Origin: UBA3263 sp964554665
Lineage (GTDB): Bacteria > Bacteroidota > Bacteroidia > Bacteroidales > Muribaculaceae
Direction: 5' to 3'
DNA length: 64,000 nucleotides
NCBI GenBank assembly: GCA_964554665.1
Contig: CAZKPP010000002.1
Location: forward strand, 1-64,000
The notes under the pieces were generated by a model. That model saw only the letters and a list, made by a program, of their open reading frames with translations. It ran no database searches and was not told where the DNA came from. The translations under genes were made by a program, and so were the position numbers. Below are positions 16,682 to 25,216 of this stretch, in pieces (position 1 is the stretch's first letter; each line of letters starts with the position of its first letter).

Positions 16682-17752
16682 TTGAAAATCCTCGACCGCT
16701 ACATAATCCGTAAGTTTTTAGGAACTTTCCTGTTCTCGCTGGGCCTGATTCTGGCGATAACGGTTATGTTTGACATCAACGAGAAGCTCGATGCGTTTCA
16801 AAAGGCTCCGCTGCACGCAACCATTTTCGACTATTTCCTCAACTTTCTCCCCTACTTTGCCAATCAGTTCAGCCCGCTGTTCGTGTTCATTTCGGTTATT
16901 TTCTTCACCTCGAAGATGGCCGGAAACTCCGAAATCATAGCCATACTGTCGTCGGGTGTCAGCTTCAACCGCCTGATGCGCCCCTATATGATTTCCGCGG
17001 CAATCATCGCCGCCGCCACGCTGGTACTGTCGGCCTACATCATCCCTCCGGCCAACGTCAAGCGCCTGGAATTCACCAACACCTACGTTAAAGACCGTCG
17101 CGTTGCCGTTATAGCCAACGTGCAGATGCGCATAGGCCCGGGCGAGGTGGTTTACTTCGGCGACTTTTCGGCATCTAACGAACGCGGCTCGCGCTTCAGC
17201 CTCGACAAGTTCGAAGGCAACCGCCTGGCGTCGCGCCTCACCGCCCAGTCTGCAATTTACCGCGGGGGCTACTCCTGGCGCCTGCGCAACTACTCGGAGC
17301 GCACCTTTGGCCACGACCGCGAAATTCTCCGCACCGGCATGGTGCTCGACACCGTAATCCCCATCGCGCCCAACGACATTATTGTGTCGCGCAACGACCA
17401 GGAAAAAATGACCTCGCCGGAACTTGCCCGCTACATCGACCGCCAGCGCCAGCGCGGCGTTGCCAACGTAAAGCAATTCGAAATCGAATATCACCGCCGC
17501 TACGCATCGTGTGTCGCCGCCTTTATCCTCACGGTTATCGGCATGTGCCTGTCGTGTCGCAAGGTCAAGGGGGGCATGGGCCTCAACATCGGCATCGGCC
17601 TGGTTCTCAGCTTTGCCTACATCCTGTTTATGGGCGTAACGCAAACCTTTGCAATCAATGGACTGACGTCGCCCTGGCTTGCCATGTGGATTCCCAACAT
17701 AGTCTTTTCATTCATCGCCATCGCCCTCTATATCCGCGCCAACCGCTACTGA
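16682..17752 (+). CDS. LptF/LptG-family permease (YjgP/YjgQ), TTG start (356 aa)
   Basis: Inner-membrane permease of the LPS export (Lpt) machinery. The family opening 'LDRYIIRKFLGTF' fits translation from TTG at 16682, since no ATG is in frame nearby. About six membrane segments are visible, three near each end, with a periplasmic jellyroll-like domain between (about residues 125-260). Bacteroidetes usually encode LptF and LptG separately; only one copy is in this window and I cannot say which. It follows tgt by 17 bases and precedes the YigZ-like gene by one base, so the three probably share a transcript. Confidence 0.85.
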   Translation: MKILDRYIIRKFLGTFLFSLGLILAITVMFDINEKLDAFQKAPLHATIFDYFLNFLPYFANQFSPLFVFISVIFFTSKMAGNSEIIAILSSGVSFNRLMRPYMISAAIIAAATLVLSAYIIPPANVKRLEFTNTYVKDRRVAVIANVQMRIGPGEVVYFGDFSASNERGSRFSLDKFEGNRLASRLTAQSAIYRGGYSWRLRNYSERTFGHDREILRTGMVLDTVIPIAPNDIIVSRNDQEKMTSPELARYIDRQRQRGVANVKQFEIEYHRRYASCVAAFILTVIGMCLSCRKVKGGMGLNIGIGLVLSFAYILFMGVTQTFAINGLTSPWLAMWIPNIVFSFIAIALYIRANRY

Positions 17753-17753
17753 T

Positions 17754-18317
17754 ATGGCTAAATACCTGACCATCGAGGCCCCCTCGCAGGCCAAATTCAC
17801 CGAAAAGATGAGCCGCTTTCTCGGCTTTGCCTATCCGGCGGCATCGGTCGACGAAGCCAAGGAGCTGATGGAGAAGCTCAAGCGCGAATACTGCGACGCC
17901 CGCCACGTTTGCTGGGCGTGGGTAATCGGCGCCGACGACCAACCCCACACATATTCGACAGACAACGGCGAGCCTTCGGGCACCGCCGGGCGCCCCATAT
18001 TGGGCCAGATTAACTCGCGCGGGCTGAGGAATGTGGTCGTGGGGGTTGTGCGCTACTTCGGGGGCATCAAGCTCGGTACACCCGGACTGATTGCGGCCTA
18101 TAAGCAGGCTGCAGCCATGGCCCTCGACGAGGCCACCATAATCGAGGCCGAAGAAATGGTTGAAATAACCCTGACGTTTGCCTACGCCGAAATGAACGAC
18201 ATTATGCAGCGCGTAAAAGGGATTCCGCAGGCCCGCATTCTCGACCGACAGTTCGACAACACCTGCCGCCTGCGCCTGCTGCTGCCCAAATCCGACGCCC
18301 CCACCCTACAACAATAA
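17754..18317 (+). CDS. YigZ/IMPACT-family protein (187 aa)
   Basis: The N-terminal IMPACT domain is recognised by DARHVCWAW (about residues 48-56), STDNGEPSGTAGRPIL and VVVGVVRYFGGIKLGTPGL; a short C-terminal domain follows. The family is widespread and has been linked to translation control in eukaryotes and proline peptidase-like claims in bacteria, but its bacterial role is unsettled. It starts one base after the LptF/G stop and is likely co-transcribed. A separate promoter for the next gene lies just downstream. Confidence 0.88.
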   Translation: MAKYLTIEAPSQAKFTEKMSRFLGFAYPAASVDEAKELMEKLKREYCDARHVCWAWVIGADDQPHTYSTDNGEPSGTAGRPILGQINSRGLRNVVVGVVRYFGGIKLGTPGLIAAYKQAAAMALDEATIIEAEEMVEITLTFAYAEMNDIMQRVKGIPQARILDRQFDNTCRLRLLLPKSDAPTLQQ

Positions 18318-18338
18318 TTTGAAAAAAGTTGCATGAAG

Positions 18339-18370
18339 TTTGGGGCTAAAGGAATTTTTGACTAAATTTG
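18339..18370 (+). promoter_or_regulatory. Bacteroidetes promoter (TTTG-N20-TAAATTTG) for the acyl-CoA synthetase gene
   Basis: TTTG at 18339-18342, TAAATTTG at 18363-18370, 20-base spacing. It decides the gene start: the frame is open from a TTG at 18340, but that lies in the -33 element, so the ATG at 18397 is used. Confidence 0.8.
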
Positions 18371-18396
18371 TTGCCAAATTTACTAAAACCAAAATT

Positions 18397-20196
18397 ATGA
18401 ACAAAGCTACTCTCGTTTCGATAATCCACCAGTTCAAGGACCCCGCCAAAACCGCCATCAACCGCCTGATGGATGCCGAAACCGGAACCTGGACCCCAAT
18501 TTCATGTGCAGAATTTAAAGAGGCGGTGCTTCAGGCATCTGCCGCCCTAATCCGGCTGGGGCTGGAGGTTCAGGAGGCCGTAGGTATCTTCTCGGAAAAC
18601 CGCCCCGAATATCTTGCGGCAAGCTTTGCGGCATGGCAAACCCGCGGCCTGACCGTAGGCATCTATGCCACCTCGACCGCCGAACAGGTTAAATTTCTGA
18701 TCAACGATGCCCATATCCGCATAATGGTAGTGGGCTCGCAAAGCCACTACGATATTGCCCGCGAGGCCGGTGTGAAGCAGATAATTGCAATTGACCCGGC
18801 GGTTAAATTCGCAGCCGACGACACCACCTCGCTGAGCTGGACCAAGTTCAAGGCCCTGGGCAAGGAAGCCGACGACGAAACCCGCCTCGAAGTTGACCGC
18901 CGCGCACGCGAAACCAACAGCAAAGACATTGCAACTCTGCTCTATACATCGGGCACCACCGGTCAACCCAAAGGCGCGATGCTCACCCACCACTGCTTTA
19001 ACGTTGCGCTCGACATACACAAAGACCGCCTGACGAACCTATCGGACCAGGACACCTCGTTGAGCTTCCTGCCTATGACCCACGTTTTCGAGCTGGCATG
19101 GTGCACCTTCTGCCTCTTTATGGGCATAGCCATTTCGGTCAACGAAGACCCCAAGCGCATTCAGCGCTCAATCCGCGAGGTGCAGCCTACCTGCATGTGC
19201 TCGGTGCCCCGCTTCTGGGAAAAGGTTTACGCCATAATTCAGGAAAAGTTGTCGAAAATGGGCTTCGTGTCGAAGGCAATGATGAACCGCGCCCTCAACG
19301 TTGGTCGCCGCCGCAACCTCGACTATGTTCGCAAAGGGCTTCCGGTGCCCGGCATGCTCGAACGCGAATATCAGATGTATAACAACCGCGTATTCCGCAA
19401 GGTGCGCACCCTCATTGGCGTAAACAACGGCAACATGTTCCCCACCGCCGGCGCGCCTATGGCTCCGGCAATCATTGAGTTCTGCCACGCCATCGGCATC
19501 AACATCGTTATCGGCTACGGCCTGAGCGAAACAACGGCCACGGTTACCTGTTTCCCGAAAACCAACTTCGTTATCGACTCGGTGGGCACAGTAATGCCCG
19601 AACTGAAAATCCGCATTGGCGACAACAACGAAGTGCAGGTTAAGGGCGGAACGGTTATGGAGGGCTACTTCAACAACCCCGAGGCTACCGCCGAGGCCTT
19701 TACGGCCGACGGCTGGTTCCGCACCGGCGACGCAGGCCGCATTGATGCCGACGGCAACCTTTACCTTACCGAACGCATCAAAGACCTGTTTAAAACATCG
19801 AACGGAAAATACATTGCCCCGCAGGCGCTGGAAACCCGCCTGGGCCGCGACGCGGTTTTTGAACAGGTGGCAATCATCGGCGACCGCCGCAAGTTCGTAA
19901 CGGCGCTGATTGTTCCCAACTACGACATTTTGCGCTCGTGGGCCGACAATCGCCGCCTGGGCCATCTCACCGACGAGGAACTGTCGAAAAACCCGCGCGT
20001 TATCGACTATATTCAGCAGCGCATCGAAGAGCTGACGGCCGACCTGGCGCCGTTTGAACACATCAAACGCTTCGCCCTGCTCACCGAGCCGTTCTCGGTT
20101 GAAGCAGGCACGCTGACCAACACCCTGAAAATCAAGCGCCGCGTGGTTGCCGACAAGTACGCAAACCTTATCGACTCCCTCTACGCCGACGCATAA
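18397..20196 (+). CDS. Long-chain acyl-CoA synthetase (AMP-dependent synthetase/ligase, 599 aa)
   Basis: Activates fatty acids to acyl-CoA through an acyl-adenylate. The ATP-binding motif LLYTSGTTGQPKG, the GYGLSETTATVT motif and the hinge region GWFRTGDAGRIDADG are intact, followed by a C-terminal domain beginning IKDLFKTSNGKYIAP with the usual catalytic Lys context. The start at 18397 is set by the promoter at 18339-18370. The substrate chain length is inferred from family likeness to FadD-type enzymes. It is probably peripheral to the inner membrane. It converges with adk. Confidence 0.92.
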   Translation: MNKATLVSIIHQFKDPAKTAINRLMDAETGTWTPISCAEFKEAVLQASAALIRLGLEVQEAVGIFSENRPEYLAASFAAWQTRGLTVGIYATSTAEQVKFLINDAHIRIMVVGSQSHYDIAREAGVKQIIAIDPAVKFAADDTTSLSWTKFKALGKEADDETRLEVDRRARETNSKDIATLLYTSGTTGQPKGAMLTHHCFNVALDIHKDRLTNLSDQDTSLSFLPMTHVFELAWCTFCLFMGIAISVNEDPKRIQRSIREVQPTCMCSVPRFWEKVYAIIQEKLSKMGFVSKAMMNRALNVGRRRNLDYVRKGLPVPGMLEREYQMYNNRVFRKVRTLIGVNNGNMFPTAGAPMAPAIIEFCHAIGINIVIGYGLSETTATVTCFPKTNFVIDSVGTVMPELKIRIGDNNEVQVKGGTVMEGYFNNPEATAEAFTADGWFRTGDAGRIDADGNLYLTERIKDLFKTSNGKYIAPQALETRLGRDAVFEQVAIIGDRRKFVTALIVPNYDILRSWADNRRLGHLTDEELSKNPRVIDYIQQRIEELTADLAPFEHIKRFALLTEPFSVEAGTLTNTLKIKRRVVADKYANLIDSLYADA

Positions 20197-20202
20197 CCGC
20201 CC

Positions 20203-20772
20203 TTAGGCGAAGGTGTCGGCAATCGATGCGATAGAGTCGAAAATGGAGTCGACCGAACCGGTGCCGTTAACCGGATAGTAGCTGAGGCGGCGGTTGTAGT
20301 ACTCCTTCAAAGGTTCTGTCTGGCGACGATAAACGTCGAGACGCTTGGCTATGGTCTGCTCGTTGTCGTCGCTGCGGCCGCTGGCCAGACCGCGCTTAAT
20401 CAGGCGCTGGGTCAGTTCCTCTTCGGGCACTTCCAGACCAATTACGCCATGAACCTTGGTTCCGCGCTTTTCAAGCATTTTCTCCAGCGCTTCGGCCTGG
20501 GGAATGGTGCGGGGAAAGCCGTCGAAAATAACGCCCGTGGCTTCCGGATGGCTATCAAGCTCGTGTTCGAGAATATCAAGCATCAGCTCGTCGGGAATCA
20601 GGTTGCCCTTTGAAATAAAGGCATCGGCAACCTTGCCCAGCTCGGTTCCGCGTGCAATGTGGTCGCGCAGAAGTTCGCCGGTCGAAATATGGTGGAGGCC
20701 GTAGCGTTCAATAAGCCGTTCGCTCTGCGTTCCTTTGCCGGAACCGGGAGCACCGAAAATTACGAGATTCAT
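20203..20772 (-). CDS. adk: Adenylate kinase
   Basis: Interconverts ATP + AMP and 2 ADP. The P-loop GAPGSGKGTQ (residues 7-16), the AMP-binding segment STGELLRDHI and DGFPRTIPQAE are present. At 189 aa it is the short form, with a small lid and no zinc-binding cysteines. It starts six bases after the hpt stop, forming a two-gene purine-salvage/energy operon transcribed from the hpt promoter. Confidence 0.97.
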   Translation of the reverse strand: MNLVIFGAPGSGKGTQSERLIERYGLHHISTGELLRDHIARGTELGKVADAFISKGNLIPDELMLDILEHELDSHPEATGVIFDGFPRTIPQAEALEKMLEKRGTKVHGVIGLEVPEEELTQRLIKRGLASGRSDDNEQTIAKRLDVYRRQTEPLKEYYNRRLSYYPVNGTGSVDSIFDSIASIADTFA

Positions 20773-20778
20773 AGCCGA

Positions 20779-21321
20779 TTAGGATTCTTGGTTTAAAACG
20801 TAGATATCTTTGAGGTTACGGGCTTGCCCGTCTAGGTCGAGGCCATAGCCGATAATGAATTTCGACGGAATGGTGAAGCCGATATAGTCGGGATTGAGTT
20901 TCTCAACCAGTGCATCGGGCTTGAAAAGCAGGGTGGCGACCTTAACGTCGGCAGGCTCCTGCTCCTTGAGGTCGTTGAGGAACTTGGCCATGGTGCGGCC
21001 GGTGTCGATAATGTCTTCAACAACGATTACCGGACGGCCTTTAACCGACTCTGTAAGGCCGACAACCTGGCGGACCTGGCCCGACGACTCGGTGCCGGAG
21101 TAGCTCTGAAGGCGCACAAAGGCAATCTGCGCATCGCAATCGAGATTCATGAACAGGTCGGATGCAAAGGGAAATGCGCCGTTTAACACGCACACCAGAA
21201 GCGGGTTGCGGCCGCGATATTGTTCGGTAATTTCAGCAGCGATTTCGCCAACACGCTTGGCTATTTGGTCAGAGGTTATGAACGGCTTGAAGGTCAGCCC
21301 GTTATATGTTACAGTTTTCAT
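20779..21321 (-). CDS. hpt: Hypoxanthine phosphoribosyltransferase
   Basis: Salvages hypoxanthine (and probably guanine) to nucleoside monophosphates using PRPP. The PRPP-binding signature VIVVEDIIDTGRTM is clear (about residues 94-107), with LVCVLNGAFPFASDL near the N-terminus and FIIGYGLD near the end. 180 aa is normal. It is first in the hpt-adk pair and diverges from glsA, with a TAACTTTG element 20 bases upstream of its ATG. Confidence 0.95.
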   Translation of the reverse strand: MKTVTYNGLTFKPFITSDQIAKRVGEIAAEITEQYRGRNPLLVCVLNGAFPFASDLFMNLDCDAQIAFVRLQSYSGTESSGQVRQVVGLTESVKGRPVIVVEDIIDTGRTMAKFLNDLKEQEPADVKVATLLFKPDALVEKLNPDYIGFTIPSKFIIGYGLDLDGQARNLKDIYVLNQES

Positions 21322-21340
21322 TCTTAAAGAAATATTTCCA

Positions 21341-21348
21341 CAAAGTTA
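21341..21348 (-). promoter_or_regulatory. Bacteroidetes -7 element (TAACTTTG) for hpt-adk
   Basis: CAAAGTTA on the plus strand, 20 bases upstream of the hpt ATG. A CAAA at 21371-21374 (TTTG on the minus strand) lies 22 bases further upstream, slightly long for a -33. Confidence 0.65.
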
Positions 21349-21442
21349 GCCATTTTTTTTGAATTACGACCAAACTTTGCGCAATAATTTATATTTTTCA
21401 CCAACAATGGCCGCAACGTTAGGAACGTTCGGAAAAATTTCG

Positions 21443-21450
21443 TAACTTTG
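21443..21450 (+). promoter_or_regulatory. Bacteroidetes -7 element (TAACTTTG) for the glsA-glsB-pyrK-pyrD operon
   Basis: TAACTTTG ends four bases before the GTG at 21455. Two AACGTT hexamers (21415-21420 and 21424-21429) sit around the -33 position and could be an operator. No TTTG is seen at -33. Confidence 0.65.
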
Positions 21451-21454
21451 CGTT

Positions 21455-22279
21455 GTGAATCAACAATTGGAAGTCAACGTTGGCGAGCTGATTAAAAAGC
21501 GGGCCCCCGGCTACTACAAGTGGATTCCGGCCGCGGCAATCCGTGCGCTGGAACGCTATGTGTGTCAAGACGAACTCAACCGCCTGCTCAGCGTAACGGC
21601 CGGTCTCACCGGCTCGGCCTTTGCCGAAGCGATATTGCGCGAGCTCGGCGTAGGCTACTCGATTGAGAACGCCGAGCGGCTCCCCGCCGTGCAAACGCCG
21701 GTAACCTACGTGAGCAACCACCCGCTGGGCGGCCTCGACGGCATATGCCTCATCGACTGGGTCGGGCGGCGCCACGGCTGCGAACCCGCCTTTGTGGTCA
21801 ACGATCTGCTTTCAGTCGTTAAACCTCTCAACAACGTTTTCCTCCCCATCAACAAACACGGTCGCCAGAGCCGCGGAGCCGTCAGCGAGGTCGACAGCGC
21901 GTTTGCCGACGCCGCGCGCCCCGTAATCATGTTCCCGGCCGGCATCTGCTCGCGCCAGCAACAGGCCGGCGGCGAAGTCCGCGACCTGAAGTGGAACAAA
22001 ATGTTTGTGCAAAAAAGCGCCGAAGCGGGCCGCACCGTAGTGCCCCTGCGCTTCGACGGCGAAAACTCGCCGGCCTTTTACCGCCTGGCGCGCCGACGCC
22101 AAAAACTCGGGCTGAAATTCAACCTCGAAATGCTCCGTCTGCCCCGCGAGCTGGTTGACGGTGCCGGAAAACAGTTTACCATCAAAATCGGAGCCCCCAT
22201 TCCCAACGACCAACTGCTGCGCGGCCACGAAGCCGCCGCCCAGGCCGCGGGAATCAGAGACTACATATACACCTTATAA
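21455..22279 (+). CDS. glsA: PlsC-like O-acyltransferase, probable glycine-lipid enzyme GlsA (274 aa)
   Basis: Member of the lysophospholipid-type acyltransferase family with VSNHPLGGLDG (His and Asp of the acyltransferase motif, here with five residues between). Paired with the next gene it matches the glycine-lipid pair of Bacteroides, in which GlsB N-acylates glycine and GlsA then O-acylates the product. The start is uncertain: GTG at 21455 lies only five bases past the -7 element, so the transcript may be leaderless; TTG at 21467 (giving MEVNVGEL) is the alternative. The gene ends four bases before the glsB ATG. Acts at the inner membrane. Confidence 0.75.
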   Translation: MNQQLEVNVGELIKKRAPGYYKWIPAAAIRALERYVCQDELNRLLSVTAGLTGSAFAEAILRELGVGYSIENAERLPAVQTPVTYVSNHPLGGLDGICLIDWVGRRHGCEPAFVVNDLLSVVKPLNNVFLPINKHGRQSRGAVSEVDSAFADAARPVIMFPAGICSRQQQAGGEVRDLKWNKMFVQKSAEAGRTVVPLRFDGENSPAFYRLARRRQKLGLKFNLEMLRLPRELVDGAGKQFTIKIGAPIPNDQLLRGHEAAAQAAGIRDYIYTL

Positions 22280-22283
22280 TAAT

Positions 22284-23222
22284 ATGAACGCACCCGTCAT
22301 CGACCCCATACCAACCCAACAGCTAAAGTCGGAGCTCACCCCCGACCGGCTTCTGCGCCACAGCAACCGCGGAGGCAACGAGCTCTACGTTGTTGACTCG
22401 AAATGCGCCCCCAACGTAATGCGCGAAATCGGCCGCCTGCGCGAAATAGCCTTTCGCCTCGGAGGCGGCGGCACGGGTCAGGAGGTGGACATTGACGAAT
22501 TCGACCTGATGGACCCGCCCCTGAAGCAACTGGTGGTGTGGGACCCGCGCACCGAGCAGATTGTCGGCGGCTACCGCTACATTCTCGGCCGCGACGTGCA
22601 AACCCAGATCGACGGCTCGCCGCGAATCGCCACGGCCCACATGTTTCGCTTCTCCAAGGAGTTCATGACCGACTACCTGCCCTACACCATTGAGCTGGGT
22701 CGCTCGTTTGTTAGAATCGAGGCGCAGGCCACCCGCCACAGCGGCGCCATTTTCGCCCTCGACAACCTCTGGGACGGCCTCGGAGCCCTCACGGTCAAAC
22801 ACCCCGAAATCAAATATCTGTTCGGCAAGGTCACCATGTATCCGAACTATGACCAGGAGTGTCGCAACATGATTCTCCACTTCTTCAACACCCACTTCGG
22901 CGACCCCGACGGCCTGGTGCGCCCGATAATCCCGCTCAACACCCACTCCGACCGCCAAGCCCTCGACCGGCTCTTTCCCGCGGGTGGCACCTTGCGCGAC
23001 GACTACGTTCACCTGAACCACCTGGTGCGCGAACATGGCTTCAACATTCCGCCGCTGGTCAACGCCTACATGACCCTGTCGCCGACCATGCGCTATTTCG
23101 GCACAGCCATCAACTCCGAATTCGGCGACGTTGAAGAAAGCGCCATACTCATAACAATCAGCGACATCACCGAAGAAAAAAAACGACGCCACATCGATTC
23201 ATATCATCCCAATGAACAATAA
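22284..23222 (+). CDS. glsB: GNAT-type N-acyltransferase, probable glycine-lipid synthase GlsB (312 aa)
   Basis: Resembles the OlsB/'hemolysin' acyltransferase group (Acetyltransf_5-like): 'ELYVVDSK', a conserved 'VMREIGRLREIAFR' helix, GGYRYILG, and an 'ELGRSFVR' motif. In Bacteroides the homologue makes N-acylglycine for glycine lipids. I start at the ATG at 22284; the frame is open further upstream but inside glsA. It overlaps pyrK by 11 bases, so lipid and pyrimidine genes are translationally linked here. The function is from family knowledge; the substrate is not proved by sequence. Confidence 0.78.
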   Translation: MNAPVIDPIPTQQLKSELTPDRLLRHSNRGGNELYVVDSKCAPNVMREIGRLREIAFRLGGGGTGQEVDIDEFDLMDPPLKQLVVWDPRTEQIVGGYRYILGRDVQTQIDGSPRIATAHMFRFSKEFMTDYLPYTIELGRSFVRIEAQATRHSGAIFALDNLWDGLGALTVKHPEIKYLFGKVTMYPNYDQECRNMILHFFNTHFGDPDGLVRPIIPLNTHSDRQALDRLFPAGGTLRDDYVHLNHLVREHGFNIPPLVNAYMTLSPTMRYFGTAINSEFGDVEESAILITISDITEEKKRRHIDSYHPNEQ

Positions 23223-24009
23223 CGCCACTTCAGCCCCGGGTCGCACGGTCTGCGACTTAACAGTTGAATCAAACCAACCGCTTGGACCGCTCTACGGCCT
23301 GATTGCCCTGCGCGCCGACGGCCCGCTGCCTCAGATGTTTGCCGGCCAGTTTGCGCAAGTACGCATCGACCGCTCGAAAACCACCTTTCTGCGCCGACCC
23401 ATATCAATCTGCACGGCCGACCCCGAAGCCGGGCGCATTGAGCTGCTCGTTCGTCGCGCCGGAGCCGGTACCGACGCACTGCTCGCCGTTGAACCGGGCG
23501 AAAAGGTTAACATGCTGCTTCCGCTCGGCCGCGGATTCTCCATGCCCGCCAATGCCGACGAAAAACTGCTGCTGATTGGCGGCGGCGTAGGCGTTGCCCC
23601 GATGCTGGCCCTCGGCCTGGAGCTCAAAGCCAAGGGTTTCAACCCCGAATTTCTGCTTGGCGCACGAACCGCCGCCGACCTGCTGCTGCTCGACCGCTTT
23701 GAAGCAATCGGCCCGGTGCACATCACCACCGACGACGGCTCGGCCGGCACAAAAGGAGTGGTTACCGCCCACAAGCGCCTCAATCAGCCGGTTAACCGCA
23801 TATATTGCTGCGGCCCGAAACCGATGATGGTCGCCGTGGCCAAAGTTGCCACCCGACTTGGCGCCACCTGCGAAGTGAGCCTCGAAAACATGATGGCATG
23901 CGGCGTGGGCGCCTGCCTCTGCTGCGTAGAAAAAACAACCAAGGGCAACGTGTGTGTCTGCACCGAAGGCCCCGTATTCAACATAAATCAACTGACATGG
24001 CAAGACTGA
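23212..24009 (+). CDS. pyrK: Dihydroorotate dehydrogenase B, electron-transfer subunit
   Basis: Carries FAD and a 2Fe-2S cluster and passes electrons from PyrD to NAD. The FAD-binding RRPISIC (about residues 62-68), the NAD-binding GGGVGVAPM and a C-terminal cysteine cluster (CGVGACLCC, then a Cys after about 10 residues) are present. 265 aa is typical. The start lies inside glsB and the end overlaps pyrD by 13 bases. Confidence 0.93.
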   Translation: MNNNATSAPGRTVCDLTVESNQPLGPLYGLIALRADGPLPQMFAGQFAQVRIDRSKTTFLRRPISICTADPEAGRIELLVRRAGAGTDALLAVEPGEKVNMLLPLGRGFSMPANADEKLLLIGGGVGVAPMLALGLELKAKGFNPEFLLGARTAADLLLLDRFEAIGPVHITTDDGSAGTKGVVTAHKRLNQPVNRIYCCGPKPMMVAVAKVATRLGATCEVSLENMMACGVGACLCCVEKTTKGNVCVCTEGPVFNINQLTWQD

Positions 24010-24902
24010 GCGTTAACATCGGCTCGCTGCAGCTGAAAAACCCCGTAATGACCGCCAGCGGCACGTTTGGCTACGGCACCGAGTTTGCCGACCTCATGGA
24101 CCTTTCATCGCTCGGCGGAATAATAGTTAAAGGCACCACCCTCCACTCCCGCGAGGGCAACGACTACCCGCGCATGGCCGAAACCCCCTCGGGCATGCTC
24201 AATGCCGTGGGCCTGCAAAACAAAGGGGTAAACCACTTCGCCGAAAAGATATATCCCCGGATTCAGAACCTCGACACCCAGGTTATTGTCAACGTCAGCG
24301 GCGCCTCGGTCGACGACTACGTGGGCGTTGCACAGCGCCTGAGCGAACTGCCCAAAATCCGCGCCATCGAGGTCAACATTTCCTGCCCCAACGTTAAACA
24401 GGGGGGCATGGCGTTCGGCACCACCGCCAAAGGCGCCGCCTCGGTAACCGCAGCCCTTCGCCGTGTCTGGGACCGCACGCTCATCGTCAAACTCAGCCCC
24501 AACGTTACCGACATCACCGAAATAGCCCGCGCGGTTGAAGACGAAGGCGCCGACTCGGTGAGCCTCATAAACACCCTTCTCGGCATGGCCGTCGACGTTG
24601 AACGCCGCCGCCCCTGCCTGTCGACCATCACCGGCGGACTGTCCGGCCCGGCGGTGCGCCCCGTGGCCGTGCGCATGGTATGGCAGGTTGCCAAAGCAGT
24701 TAAAATCCCCGTAATCGGCCTCGGAGGCATAACCTGCGGACGCGACGCGCTCGAATTTCTCATGGCCGGCGCCACCGCCGTTCAGGTCGGCACCGCCAAC
24801 TTCCTCGACCCCGCTATCAGCCAGAAAATTGTAGGCGAAATCGAGGAGTATTGCCGGCGCAACAAAATTGCCGACATCCGCGAGATAATCGGAATTATCT
24901 GA
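23997..24902 (+). CDS. pyrD: Dihydroorotate dehydrogenase (class 1B), catalytic subunit
   Basis: Oxidises dihydroorotate to orotate in pyrimidine synthesis using FMN. The N-terminus LKNPVMTASGTFGYG, the catalytic-cysteine motif NISCPNV, and the FMN phosphate-binding GGITCGRDALEF are present. The start is the ATG at 23997 within the pyrK end; the frame is open upstream but that is pyrK-coding DNA. Together with PyrK it forms the NAD-linked heterotetramer. 301 aa is typical. Confidence 0.96.
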   Translation: MARLSVNIGSLQLKNPVMTASGTFGYGTEFADLMDLSSLGGIIVKGTTLHSREGNDYPRMAETPSGMLNAVGLQNKGVNHFAEKIYPRIQNLDTQVIVNVSGASVDDYVGVAQRLSELPKIRAIEVNISCPNVKQGGMAFGTTAKGAASVTAALRRVWDRTLIVKLSPNVTDITEIARAVEDEGADSVSLINTLLGMAVDVERRRPCLSTITGGLSGPAVRPVAVRMVWQVAKAVKIPVIGLGGITCGRDALEFLMAGATAVQVGTANFLDPAISQKIVGEIEEYCRRNKIADIREIIGII

Positions 24903-25216
24903 ACTGACACTGAATTTTAACGTTCTATTTAAGATTTTTTAACTCTTTACCCACTCCAAGGTAAACGAATTATTGTTAAATTTGCGGAGCTAATCACCAG
25001 CTCACAATTAAATAAACTGACAAAAATTAACAATTTTAACTAAATTTAAACCTATCATTCACTTAATAATCACCTTAAATATAAACCATTAACACTCCTT
25101 TCTCCAAAATCGCTGCCTAAACCGACCGCGCGCCTCTTCGGCTCGCTTTCTGCCGTTTAGCCAGCCGCTATCTGCACGAAAATCTTAAATAATCAATCAC
25201 TATCATCAATCACAGA
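24903..25216 (+). other. Intergenic region and long leader upstream of SusC
   Basis: 314 bases without a gene. The first half is A+T-rich and holds a TAAATTTG element (24977-24984), giving a predicted leader of over 200 bases before the SusC ATG. A G+C-rich stretch around 25118-25165 could form RNA structure. No terminator for pyrD and no clear protein operator were recognised. Confidence 0.5.
24977..24984 (+). promoter_or_regulatory. Candidate -7 element (TAAATTTG) for the SusC/SusD locus
   Basis: Matches TAnnTTTG. There is no clear TTTG about 20 bases upstream, so it may depend on an activator, as is common for such loci. No regulator gene (SusR, HTCS or sigma/anti-sigma pair) is adjacent. 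Confidence 0.5.
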
